60,000 nt of DNA, taken from contig NC_092576.1 in the NCBI RefSeq assembly GCF_037975245.1, forward strand, positions 42,445,111 to 42,505,110, read 5' to 3'. Positions 24,001-34,262 of the stretch are shown piece after piece. The notes below the pieces were generated by a model. The model ran no database searches and had not been told where the DNA came from. It worked only from the letters and a program-made list of their open reading frames with translations. The DNA comes from Apostichopus japonicus (taxonomy: Eukaryota > Echinodermata > Holothuroidea > Aspidochirotida > Stichopodidae). The number at the start of each line of letters is the position of its first letter. Position 1 is the first letter of the stretch. The position numbers were made by a program, and so were the translations under genes.

Positions 24001-26562
24001 AAAGCTTTTGGAGATCATTAGATTAGATGACAACAGTGATCCCACTGTGATCCTACTGGGATCCCACTGGGATCCCACTGGGATCCCACTGGGATCCCAC
24101 TGGGATCCCACTGGGATGGAGCAGTTGAAGGTATAGCCAGCCAGTTACAAAAGGTCACATGTAATCAAAAATATCTCGAGTTATCGGCACAATATTGAGA
24201 ATTTGAGATTAGGTTTTCAGCTAGCAGTGTGGAATAGTTTTCTATCCACAATATACATATTGATATTGTCCTTTTTTAAAGTTTTTATCGTAACATGATG
24301 TTAATCTGTCCGGTACTGGACACATTTGTTTCATCTCTTGACCTGAACTACGCTTTTACGGTAAGCTTAGTTTCGGTTTAATTCCACTCTCATCAAACTT
24401 ATTCGTTGATAGCTTCTTCTTTTATCTTATTCTCTTACCTGAGACTTTTGTAAAAGGATTGTCTTCTCCTACTTACGAATGAATTTTTTTTTTTTTTTTT
24501 TTTGCCTGAAGTATTTTAATTTTTCAAATTGTTAAATTTTTCGGTTACATTTTTTTGCGACCATCAGAGAGGAAGTGGAAACGGATGAGTCAACGAAAGA
24601 GGACCAGCTGGTGAATAACTTCCAGCACCGGGGAGGACGGTTACGGGAGAGGATGCTAATGGATGACAGGCATCCCTTCCACGGACTCTTTAACATGGTC
24701 GGAGAGGACAACTTTGAAGACTACGAGTACCTCTCAGATGAGGAAGATACCGATATCGTCTGGGGGAAGAGCCAGGCAGGCAAAAAAGTACAGGTTCGTT
24801 TGCTCCTTTACGTTACGACTGAAGTCTGTTTCCTGGGGTGGGGGAGGGGATGGGGGAGGTATCTGGTACCTATCAGAGAGGAAGATACAGATATCATCTG
24901 GGGAAAGAGTCAGGCAGGCAAGAAAGTACAGGTTGGTGTGCTTGTGAGAACTGATGCTCCTTTATGTTATGACTGAAGTCTGTTTCCTGGGGTGGGGTAG
25001 GGGTGGGGGTGGGGGAGGTATCTGGTACCTATCAGAGAGGAAGATACAGATATCGTCTGGGGAAAGAGTCAGGCAGGCAAGAAAGTACAGGTTGGTCTGT
25101 TGTGAGAACTGATGCTCCTTTATGTTATGACTGAAGTCTGTTTCCTGGGGTGGGGTAGGGGTGGGGGTGGGGGTGGGGGAGGTATCTGGTACCTCTCGGA
25201 TGAGGAAGACACAGATATCGTCTGGGGGAAGAGTCAGGCAGGCAAGAAAGTACAGATGGGTTAGCCCGTGAGAACTGATGCTCCTTTACGTAACGACTGA
25301 AGTCTGTTTCCTGGGGTCGGGGTGGGGGCGGTATCTGGTACCTCTCAGACGAGGAAGAAACCGATATCTTCTGGGGGAAGAGTCAGGCTGGCAAGAAAGT
25401 ACAGGTGGGTTTGCCCGTGAGAACTGATGCTCCTTTACGTTACTACTGAAGTCTGTTTCCTGGGGTGGGGGGTAGGGGTGGGGGTAGGTAGGGTTGGGGT
25501 AGGGGTGGGGGTGTTGGTGGGGGAAGGTATCTGGTATCATATGCTCAGGTTAGGGCGTTGTGGTCAAGTTGTTAAGGCAGTGGACTTGTGATCTAAGGAT
25601 TACAGGTTCAAGCCCTGGCCAGATCATTGCGTTGTGTCCTTGGGCAAGGCACTTTATCTCCATTGCCTCTCTTCACCCAGGTGTATAAATGGGAACTTGC
25701 AAAGTTACTTGTAAATATAGTTGCTTGCGCCGGTTTGTGGCTGCATCCTATGGGAAGTCCCCCAGGAGACACGTGGCTGTGGTGCACTGTTGTGCCTGAG
25801 GAGAGATTATTTGAATTGTGCACAATTTGGTGTGTAGGTGTGAGTGTTACCAATGACCAGGGTTAAGTACAGTGGCGAGACTTTATTGTAAGTTGCGCTA
25901 TATAAGAACTGTTAATTATTATTATGCTGGCTAGGGTTGGTCAGTGGTAGGCTTGGCTGCAAAGTTGAAGGGTAGTATGTAATACCTCAAAACTACCGTT
26001 CAAAGATTCCCAGTAACCAGTATGAACATGCTACTAAAAGTCTGTTTTTTGGATACCTCATCTAGTCTCCTTTTAAAATTAAAAAGTATTGTTCCGCTAT
26101 CTAACTGGACCTATTCTTTTGGTGAAATTTAGCTTCATGAAGGCAGAGGTTGGAGGGGAGGATTATGGAAGGGGAGTGGTAGTTGTGGCTACAAGTTTTT
26201 CTGCAAGTATGCAATACCTCTAAAGTACGATTCGGAGAGCCCCGGTCACCCTCAATTCCTCAACTCCTTACCTGTTTAAATCGTCCTGACGTTAAAAGTA
26301 TTTCTTTGCATTTCCATGATTCTTTCTTTGTCTACACAGTTTTTTTTTGAGTCATTACCGCTTGAAATGTGTGACTCCTGATCAATATTTTAATTAGTAT
26401 TATTAATATTTTTTTTTCAATCTGCAGGTCTTCTTTACGAGAAACGGCAATACGATCGGCAGACGAGACACGGTCATACCCCCGGGAGGGTTTTACCCCA
26501 CCGTGGGGATGATCAGCCTCAACGAAAAAGTCCACCTTAACCTCCGTCCTCTCACAGGATGA
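14770..26562 (+). CDS. SPRYD3: SPRY domain-containing protein 3, complete in eight exons (470 aa)
   Basis: Joined exons: 14770-15033, 15875-16005, 17185-17332, 19105-19290, 21419-21626, 22381-22495, 24568-24793, 26428-26562. All introns are GT-AG and the phases agree, giving 470 codons against about 442 in human SPRYD3. The second SPRY domain (about residues 245-350) is strongly conserved: DVGLAQARRPL, YYFELKIVDPG, HPGWVKGSIAYHADDGK and GPRCHKGDTMGCGI. After an acidic linker (DEEDTDIVWGKSQAGKKV) the C-terminus VFFTRNGNTIG...PPGGFYPTVGM completes the fold. The first SPRY domain (about 76-215) is more diverged; it keeps SFTVNGKEI and the link DDWARLHDV but lacks the GCG motif. SPRY domains bind protein partners; the cellular role of SPRYD3 is poorly known. 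No signal peptide or membrane segment. Introns 3 to 7 all carry tandem repeats. The start follows an in-frame TGA at 14761 and has a second ATG right after it. Confidence 0.93.
15875..16005 (+). CDS. SPRYD3: SPRYD3 exon 2 (residues 89-132)
   Basis: Acceptor gtacag, donor gtaagg, ends in phase 2. Encodes IAPVFRGYLHDSIHFGLVPI, the SPRY strand equivalent to the vertebrate stretch ending in VGLVP. Confidence 0.88.
17185..17332 (+). CDS. SPRYD3: SPRYD3 exon 3 (residues 132-181)
   Basis: Acceptor caatag, donor gtattt, ends in phase 0. Encodes ERVGVVMHFDK and CPVSFTVNGKE, the latter the conserved FTKNGK-type strand of SPRY domains. Confidence 0.9.
17895..18478. repeat. 19-20 bp minisatellite, SPRYD3 intron 3
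   Basis: About 30 copies of a unit close to ACCCAAGTTGGACTACATT, with variants ACTGCATT and AAAGTTTGACT. Several overlapping open frames arise only because the repeat lacks stops. Confidence 0.93.
19105..19290 (+). CDS. SPRYD3: SPRYD3 exon 4 (residues 182-243)
   Basis: Acceptor acatcag, donor gtaagg, phase 0 at both ends. Closes the first SPRY domain and encodes the conserved DDWARLHDVALQGQ linker. The final 20 or so bases plus the donor form the first unit of the tandem repeat that follows. Confidence 0.9.
19268..20490. repeat. 45-bp minisatellite starting inside SPRYD3 exon 4
   Basis: About 27 copies of a unit of about 45 bp (TACATGGTGTGGCT, GGGACAGTAAGG, GTGCAAGATAGGTGC). The first unit is the 3' end of exon 4 with its splice donor. 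Many units keep a donor-like ACA|GTAAGG or CAG|GTAAGG. The reading frame stays open into the array as far as about 19520. Confidence 0.92.
20700..21300. repeat. About 30-bp minisatellite, SPRYD3 intron 4
   Basis: Degenerate copies built from GATGCATGTATGGA and CACATATGGTGCACATAT, rich in NsiI-like ATGCAT and NdeI-like CATATG palindromes. Long Met/His/Cys/Ile frames on both strands are artefacts of the repeat. Confidence 0.9.
21419..21626 (+). CDS. SPRYD3: SPRYD3 exon 5 (residues 244-313)
   Basis: Acceptor gtttcag, donor gtgaga, ends in phase 1. Encodes the best conserved part of the second SPRY domain, including DVGLAQARRPL, KQCFIAIGLARRNYP and RHPGW. Confidence 0.95.
21770..21903. repeat. 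15-bp minisatellite, SPRYD3 intron 5
   Basis: About nine near-perfect copies of CCTTCTAATTCAATT or the CCATT variant. Confidence 0.95.
22381..22495 (+). CDS. SPRYD3: SPRYD3 exon 6 (residues 313-351)
   Basis: Acceptor cgtttcag after a pyrimidine tract, donor gtaaga, ends in phase 2. Encodes DDGKLFEG, AFGPRCHKGDTMGCGIIFP, the SPRY core motif. Confidence 0.94.
23357..23585. repeat. Tandem duplication, period 114 bp, SPRYD3 intron 6
   Basis: Two diverged copies, starting with ATTGCCCCGATGACATCATA at 23357 and at 23471, each followed by GTGCATT, an A-run and a GGTTCATA-type block. Confidence 0.85.
24036..24117. repeat. 12-bp minisatellite of BamHI-type palindromes, SPRYD3 intron 6
   Basis: Six or more copies of GGGATCCCACT; each unit contains the palindrome GGGATCCC. 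Confidence 0.93.
24568..24793 (+). CDS. SPRYD3: SPRYD3 exon 7 (residues 351-426)
   Basis: Acceptor accatcag after a T-run, donor gttcgt, ends in phase 0. Encodes a Glu/Asp-rich linker ending DEEDTDIVWGKSQAGKKVQ. The last 66 bases and the donor recur four times in the next intron. Confidence 0.88.
24728..25404. repeat. Five-copy repeat of the SPRYD3 exon 7 end and donor
   Basis: Copies begin at 24728 (in the exon), 24867, 25026, 25190 and 25339, each from TACCT(C/A)TC to a ..AAAGTACAG end. Spacing is 139-164 bp because a G-rich linker varies. Donor GT is kept after 24931, 25090 and 25404 but is lost in the fourth copy (ACAG followed by AT). Confidence 0.92.
25552..25915 (+). mobile_element. 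tRNA-headed SINE (family 1), SPRYD3 intron 7
   Basis: The head has an RNA polymerase III A box, TGGTCAAGTTG, and a B box, GGTTCAAGCCC. A conserved body follows (GGGCAAGGCACTTTATCTCC, CACCCAGGTGTATAAATGGG) and a tail GCGCTATATAAGAA with TTATTATTAT. A second, shorter copy lies at 54819. The body resembles conserved domains of widespread metazoan SINEs, but I cannot name the superfamily. Confidence 0.85.
26428..26562 (+). CDS. SPRYD3: SPRYD3 exon 8 and stop (residues 427-470)
   Basis: Acceptor ctgcag. Encodes VFFTRNGNTIGRRD, PPGGFYPTVGMISLNEKV and stops at TGA 26560-26562 after PLTG, as in vertebrate orthologues ending HPLSG. Confidence 0.94.
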   Translation, partial: VFFTRNGNTIGRRDTVIPPGGFYPTVGMISLNEKVHLNLRPLTG

Positions 26563-28722
26563 TGACCTTTCATGTTGACCTCTGTGGATCAGAGGTTGAC
26601 CTCTATGGATCACATGTTGACCTCTTGGGAGCAAAGGTCAATCTTTTGGTTTTTACACTTGTATGAGTCGACTCGAGAGATACCTTGCTATGACCGTGGA
26701 AGTTGGACAGCTAGTATCTCCTTGGGCACTAGGAGGACAATGTTAGCCCTTGGATATCAAATACTCTCTCTAGTCACAGGGGATTGGAGCAAGATTTAAC
26801 ATCGCTCTCTGAAAATGGGAAGTCACCATATACGTGGGGGTGAATCGCATTGTGGTGGCCTTTGAACTTGCAGGTCGGAAACTAATAAGGTCACGTTTCC
26901 TTAGCCCACATATATCATCATTGCAGATAAACTTCTAACCAGAAATAAGGTGACATCAGGAAATAACGTCTTGCCTTGGGGAAGCATTTCATGATGATGC
27001 TGGCTGACCTATGACCTTGGATAACACAACATCATCACCTTAGCCATTGACCTGACAGTGACATGGATGGTTAGAGAAAGATAACCTTTGACCTATGGAT
27101 GGGTTAAATCTGCATCTTCTCATCTACAGAGAACTGACGTTACCGGTCAATGCTGTCTGCAAGTTTACTCTCGGTCATTGTCCTATGAGAAGAATTTTGT
27201 GCGGTAACCTTTGACCTAGGTCAGTGCCGGGTCAGCTTGATCTGTGACCTGGCCGAGAGAATCGTGTCGTCATGGTGAACATGATCCAAAAGAATCTTGT
27301 TCCTTGTTTACCTCTGAGGTCACCTTAATAACCGCAAGGCCTTGAAGAGACTAGCATTTGACCTTTGACCATGCATATAAATGAATCTTGGCCAATCTTG
27401 GTAATCTCACCACACTAACATACATACAGACACCCACACACACGTACAGACAAAACACATGCCAAACCATACAGATTGAAGAAAGATTCTTGCCTGTTTA
27501 TATATTCCAGATATCACCTTCAAGCATGCATGCATTATACAGTAAGGTATCCTGTCATGAGTAATGTGAACTTAAAATAAGGAACTTTTACTAAATATCT
27601 TTTCAACAGCACTTCCATCTTTTTATTCAATTTTTTTCTGAGCTGATGAATGCAAAACTAAAAGGGCAATATCAGAACAATTTTCTTCAAAATAATGTAT
27701 AGATTTTTTTCTTTCTTCATAATCAAGGTTACTTTTTTTTCAGTTTGAAAGCTTTAAAGTACTATTTCATGTGCATGGAAGCAAAGTCCTATTTATCACT
27801 CTGGCAGGAAGATGGTGTGTATGGACAAAGTGTGACCAGAAATGGGGCATTCTTTTTGCTAAGTGCCAAACTGGTGGATGACAAATTTCTCCTTTCAAAT
27901 CTTGAAAATGACCCAATTTTTAGTCAAACCCCGTTGACATGCATTCTTCAAAGTCCAAATGAGCCCTCATATGCAAAATGGGGAATATTTACAATGTTGT
28001 TATAATTTTTTTTTTTTTTTGTGAATATAGATATATATTGTAATATACATCATATATTGATTATAATGCATTATATTGCTTATAATGCATTTGACTTCAG
28101 TTAGTACAAGCTTTTGTGGCAGTTAGTTCGTCTTATTATTTGAAATGTTGTCCTGACCAATTATACCCCTATGTGCAAGGTTGGGGTTGGGTGATGGGTG
28201 GGGGGTGGTGTGGAGGTTAGACGTGGATAGGCCTTCACCCAACCGGTAACAATTTCCTTACAATCGCGTTGTCAAGGCAACAGTACCTTTAACAATAAGA
28301 AACTTTTTTTTATTGCATAAATCACTATCTATGTCTCACATGCTGTGTTGATGCTGTACAGTGTATGTGCATGGTGCTGAGTTTCATAGCACTCTATGGC
28401 GTAGATTTCGATGAAATAACCTGTCATTGAATAACCCAACCTTAGGCAACAAAAATTAAGTTAACTTTTCTTCCCTTTTCCAATTTTTTAAAATTTGTAT
28501 TTATTTTTTTGGTCACAAACTACTATCAGAGAACCTTCACGTTGCATTTCTAACATTTACCAAACCTTTTCTTGAAAATTGACATCTAAAAGTAGCATGT
28601 GAAAACATGATAATCTAGCCAAGGGAAAATATATCTTTCTTGAAGAAAGCATACATTGTCTATTAAAATTTTATATTTATCCAAGAAAACATATTGATGA
28701 ATCTCTTTTCTATTAGTTTGCT

Positions 28723-28731
<9 letters not shown>
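26563..28731. other. SPRYD3 3' UTR and downstream flank
   Basis: The first 800 bases are unusually rich in TGACCTTTGACC-type and GGTCA-type half sites (26566-26640 and 27000-27370). No AATAAA was clearly assigned as the polyadenylation signal, so the UTR end is unknown. An 86-codon plus-strand frame at 27745-28005 has no recognisable domain. Confidence 0.45.
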
Positions 28732-28801
<70 letters not shown>

Positions 28802-28810
28802 TATATATTT
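28732..28810. repeat. (TA)n microsatellite
   Basis: About 65 bp of pure AT dinucleotides, then an interrupted AAATATATAT extension. Confidence 0.92.
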
Positions 28811-31800
28811 ATATAAATACACACACCAATCTGCAGTAATTAAATGCAAATAACAATACAATTGTTCAAAACAATTTTCCCAGCAAGAGTGTTTGTAATC
28901 GGAGAAATTTGGAGGGCCTAAGATTTTGAATAGTCGGAAGGGGTTTTTACGTCTATACACTGCAACTTGAATAAACACACACATCTGTTTGTAATATTGG
29001 TATGAAACATAATTTGGTACAGAGTTGAAATCTGCTAAAGTATTGAAATTCAAAAAGTCTATATTTGCTGTTTTTTTTTCTTTTCTTTTTTGATAAACTT
29101 TGTTTTTCAAACCTTGGAGTTAATCTTTTGGTTTATTTTATTGATTTCTTCTCTATCTCTTTTACACTTGTAGATATCATATTTTGTCAGCGCGATAGTT
29201 ATGATTACAACTTTACACTAAAGACCAAATTATATTTGGAAAACAAACAAGGACAAGTTTCTCGAACCGTACTACATTTCGCTCCAGCGCAAGTTTTGAC
29301 TGTGTTTAAGGTGCAGTACTTATCTATGAGTTGAACAAAAAAGGGGTTCTTTCATATCAAACGACTGAAAATCTTAGTCTACTATGCTTTGGAAAGATTA
29401 TAATATATTCAAATTGCCTATTTGTAATTCTGGATTATTTGGGGGGCTTTCTGGCTAGTATGATGTGACATTTCCACAGAAGTAGATCTTAATTCTAAAG
29501 TTGTTACCCTTCTGGTGCAATTTGATTTGTCGGGTAATCGCAGATGTTAACGTGGATTAATGAACGGCTTCGATTTGTTATGAGAGGTTAAACTTGAAAA
29601 TGTTAAATTAAATACGAAAAGCTCGTACTTATCTATAATTATGGAGTAAACGTTACACGTATTGAGCCTTGTTCACATTGAGTGTGCAAATTGATAACCA
29701 AAAAGAGTAGCTTTCTTATCTTGGTAGCTTTAAGGAGTAACTAAGAATTCAATTATTTTTTTCTCTTTTGGGGGCAGGGAGGGGAGGGGGGTATTATCAC
29801 AAAGACATACCGTGATTGAATTAATTATTATTTACATGTAGGCTCAACGTAAACACCTTGCCAGAAAGAAAAAAAACTGTATTAAAAAAATTATTCTTTT
29901 GGAATATAAAATTTCAGAAAAAATTATTATCCATTGTCAGGATATTTGACTTTAAAAAATGTCCCTAGATTTGTCAGACCAAATATTGCCTGTTTTGAGA
30001 AACAATACATTTATGTATACAGAGAGAAGCTTCTGATATGATATCTGATATTAATATACAGCTTTATTATGTCAAGGTTTGACCTGAACATCGAACAAGG
30101 GAAAATAATAATTTATTGTGATCTTTGTTAAATGTGACTATAAAGTTGCCTATTGAAAGAACATTGTGTATAATCAATATTTCTCTACCCCTAGCTTAAT
30201 TATTTGATTTTCTATACAGTTGTTGAATGATGTTACCATGGTAAACTGTTCGGTCTTTCGTTTGGCTAGATTTCTATCCAAATGAAATATTTGAATAAGG
30301 TGAATAAAGTTTCATTATTACTATTATTATGATTACTGTTATGTTTTAAGAAATTATGATCAGTAGGACCTTTTGTTTGGAAACCAAAGAAGGTCACTTA
30401 TTTCATATTCGAAGATAGGCATGATTTATTGCAAAATATGGAAAAAAAAAACACACCCACACTATTACACACGCAAACTAATAAAGAATGGTTAACTTAG
30501 TCGTCACGCATATGTATAGCGCTAAAGCAAAGGATGCTGCTATTAGTATTAGATAACACTGTCACATTGGGCTGGTGGGGCGGAGGTTGGGGAGGAGGTG
30601 GAGGTGGCGAGGGGGGGGGGTAGGACGAGGGCTGGTGTGGGACCAGGGCAGGTGGTGGAGTTTTTTGGGGTCTGGGGATGGAAGGTAGCTTGGTTTGCTT
30701 AGCGAGATGGGTTATTTTGGATAACCCTGACCAGAACAACAGGGTTGACCTCTTTCTTGATATGGGGGGGGGGGTGGGGTTGGGGAGGTGTGTTTGTGTA
30801 CATCATTAATGAATGCCAATATTCCATTTATATTGCTCAATATTTTTTATTCCTGGTATGTTTAGCTGGTTGGAGAATCTGGAAAAGGTAGATGGGCAAA
30901 AATAAAAAGATTAAAAAAATGATACAAATCTGACAAGGTGTTACAAGATTTAGAATTTATAACAGATTGGGTACCTGTGACAGTTGTCATACAGGTATCC
31001 TGATTATAGTTAGGGCCTTCCTGACCTTTGACACCCATCGCGTGTTGTGTGACAGCTAAGAACATTTCCAACAGAACAATTTTCCAATTTCTAGTCGGTG
31101 TGAAAAAAAGTTTGATCTATAGTCTTGGGATGTAGTGTTATGACCGTTAGCAATATGAAATGCCATATTTTCCTCCTAACTTAAACATTTGTTTCAGAGA
31201 GAATGCATACATGTAGTGTATAGGTTTGGTATTTATAAGTTAATTGCTTTAAAAATGCATACCGAAATACATTTGGTTTCTTAAAAGTTTCATTGGAATG
31301 GTTGATGATATCATAATATCGTCATAACTTACTATTTAGAAAAAGGTTAAGGATTTGTAAAAGTGATTTACCAGTGAAACTGTTATATTTAGGTTTGTAT
31401 ATTTGTCATCAGTACTAAATTACTCTATCCCTTTTTTTTTTCTTAAAAAGGCTTCAAAATTATAAATACTCTTAACAATGTTCTGCTTCAAACTTTTGTC
31501 TTTTTTTCGGGCGGGGGGCTGGGGGTTGGGGGGGGGGAATGAAAGCATGCAATCTGCTTACCACTAACAGTTTTCATTTAGGAGTACTGATTTTCAAATT
31601 TCTATTTATCTTTTGTTGCTGGTATGCATGGACGCACCCCTCCCGCTCCATGTAAGATCCCCTCTCCCTTGCCTATCATTTGTCCCCTCTTCCCTCCCGT
31701 CTCCCCTTTCACCTTCCCTTCCACCCCCCCCCCACCCAACAATATTGGCTATCATCTGATAGCACTGGCTGTTTTTGTAAAATTTGCTTACATTCGCATC

Positions 31801-32089
31801 AATGCTGAATATAACAAAATCGTTCATTGGTTCAGATTCATAAGAGACGAAGTCATTCCTTTAATCAACCAATCCGAACACATGATTATAGCGCATTGAT
31901 TTTTAACATATTTCCTCCTCAGTCTATTAACAAGGCCAGGTTATTGATCATGCATCGGCCATCTTTGTAGAAGTTAATTAAAAACCTGTTGACGGGTAGT
32001 CGACTACGCGAGGCTATGCATTCTACTTTATTATATATATTTTGTGTTCCGTCCGTATCTTCCGAAGGAGTATATGCGATGGTGTGTGT
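28811..32089. other. Non-genic stretch
   Basis: AT-rich DNA with scattered G- and C-runs (29770-29790, 30600-30620, 30766-30776, 31515-31540, 31720-31735). Short frames crossing the G/C-runs are compositional. GAATAAAG at 30302 could be a polyadenylation signal, but nothing links it to SPRYD3. No gene is supported. Confidence 0.4.
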
Positions 32090-32720
32090 GTGTGTGCGTA
32101 AGCACGTGTATGTATATACGTGTGCATGTAACACCTGCTTGTAAACACGATACGTCAAAGATTACATATTGGTTGAACTTTATACTCGGTATGTAGATCC
32201 TGTTATATACAAGAACTCTTTTGTATTGGTAGAGGTCAAAGGTCATGATAGGTCAATAGGGTATGAAAACCTTCCTAATAATGGTATGTCACAAAGTACA
32301 TCTTGGTAGAAGTTCATAGTTGGTGATGTGTTGATTACCATTGGTTGGTACAAATACCATACGTCAATTGACCTAGGTCAAATGTCATTTGAGGTCAACA
32401 TAACTCAAAGTCTAAAACCTTTTTAAACGTGCGAAGTCAAAAATTGCTTCTTCATGGTTGACCTTCATACTTGCTTTGAAGATCCTGCTTAGCGAGTTCA
32501 ATAACATTATAAAAGTATTGGTAGAGATCAAAGGTCATTTGAGGTCAACAGAGGTTAAAGGCTGAAAACACTGTAAACATGATAACTTCAAAAATGCAGC
32601 TTGGTTGCAGTTCATATTTTCGTATGTAAATTTTTGCCATTGGTGCCTGCAATAATACTTGTTAAAGTGGTGGAGGTCAAAGGTCAAATTAAAAACTGAA
32701 AAGCGTGAGTAAACATGCCA
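32090..32720. repeat. About 147-bp tandem repeat carrying DR1 nuclear-receptor motifs
   Basis: Four diverged units, each with a direct repeat of AGGTCA spaced by one base: 32233 (AGGTCAAAGGTCA), 32375 (AGGTCAAATGTCA), 32525 (AGATCAAAGGTCA) and 32674 (AGGTCAAAGGTCA). Spacings are 142, 150 and 149 bp. Other shared blocks are GTAAACA, a TTGGTNGNAGTTCATA-like block and TGTAGAT. AGGTCANAGGTCA is the classical DR1 site for RXR, HNF4 and PPAR-type receptors; function here is unproved. Confidence 0.75.
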
Positions 32721-33934
32721 TAGTGAAGCTTGAAATTAACCCCGTACTCTATATGTTATTCCGCATTTGTGCAAGAAACTCACGGATCTCTTGAAGGCCA
32801 ATAATCGACAACGCCATCACATCTTGAACGCACTTGAAAATTAGTTTTGCTTCAGATGCCGAATGTAGCACAGAATCACACACTAATGCCAATTCGCTTG
32901 CCGATTGTTTAAATTAGAGATTTCCTTAACAATGGAGAGATGATTTAACTACGAATAGAATACTTATTGTTTGTGAATGGACGTTGATTACTGTAGCTAT
33001 GGTGTCGAACGCAATTTAAACACAGTCACGCTGTCTAAAGAGCTAGTAAGAACAAACAAGGGAAATGATGTTTCACTGTGTAAAGTAGTGCCTTATGTAC
33101 ATTAGTTTAATAGGCATTGAAACATGTAGAGCCATTCAACGAAAGCAGTTATTGTTCCTCGTGTTTTCCGATTCTTCTTTGGAAATTTACCGCAAGTTGG
33201 AATAGGAGTATAGCCTACATAGGACCCACGTTGTCGTGAAAGGTAAATATATAGTTCTTTTATATTTATATATAGTCTTCGGAATTCGTAACTTTAAAGG
33301 GAAAAAAGGTAACAGGAGTCGTCGAGTAATAAATTGAACCTATACATTATCTACAAATTATTCTGGCTATTGAGGATAATTGGAGTTTGAAACATATTTG
33401 AATACTGAAGTTAATTATAGTTGTGTTTTTGTTTTAAGTATAAGTTATTAAATTAAACATGTTTATTGTGTCATTGTCGTGTTTATCTTCAAAGTTATTA
33501 ACATATTTATGTTTCTTCCAAAATGTTTACATGAATTTATTACGTGGCACAACGGTCTCTATATATCTGCGTACACTATATGTGCATGTGGCACATATAG
33601 GCTTAACTCGACATCAGCGAGTATAGGCAAGGATCAAGCTTACTTTACATTCGATACATAGGTTAAGGCACCCCATCCCCCACCCCCACTCCTCACTCGA
33701 ACCTTTTAAAACAAAGAATTATGCCATCGGAAAATTAAAAAAAGAAAGAATGGATTACGATATCAAAAACATGCGCAGTCTTTTTCAAATGGACTAAAGT
33801 AAAGAGATTTGTTTTTCAACCGTTCACTTGTCTTTTAACGTTGACAGACATGATGTAAGAATACGTTTCTTTCGGTAATACTTGACTATGACAGCATTGC
33901 AAGTATCAGAATATAGCATACACAGCATAAACAT
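32721..33934. other. Non-genic stretch
   Basis: AT-rich with no recognisable coding or mobile sequence. Confidence 0.4.
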
Positions 33935-34262
33935 AGTTATCTATACCTTACATGAGATAAACACAGTGAACTATATCTACATAAAATAAACATAGTTGTC
34001 TACATCTATATGGACAAAAAACAGTGATTTTTTTTATATACGTAAAATAAACATAGTTATCTATCTACATAAAATAAACATAGTTTTCTATATCTATACA
34101 TGAAAAAAACATAGTGAATTATATTTACACAAAATATACATAGTTATCTATATCTATAAAATAAACATAGTTATCAATATCCATATAAAATAAACATAGT
34201 TATCTACTTATCTATATCCATATATAATACGCCTTGTTATCAATATCTATATATAAAGTAAA
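33935..34262. repeat. Degenerate tandem repeat of ATAAACATAGTTATCTA
   Basis: Around ten irregular copies of a 25-40 bp unit centred on AAAATAAACATAGTTATCTAT, with spacing varied by small indels. Confidence 0.8.

Noticed and set aside
27745-28005. 86-codon plus-strand frame downstream of SPRYD3
   Set aside because: No known domain and low-complexity surroundings; probably chance.
28586-29110. 174-codon minus-strand frame with a Tyr-Ile tract
   Set aside because: Half of it is a (TA)n microsatellite and the rest has no recognisable domain.
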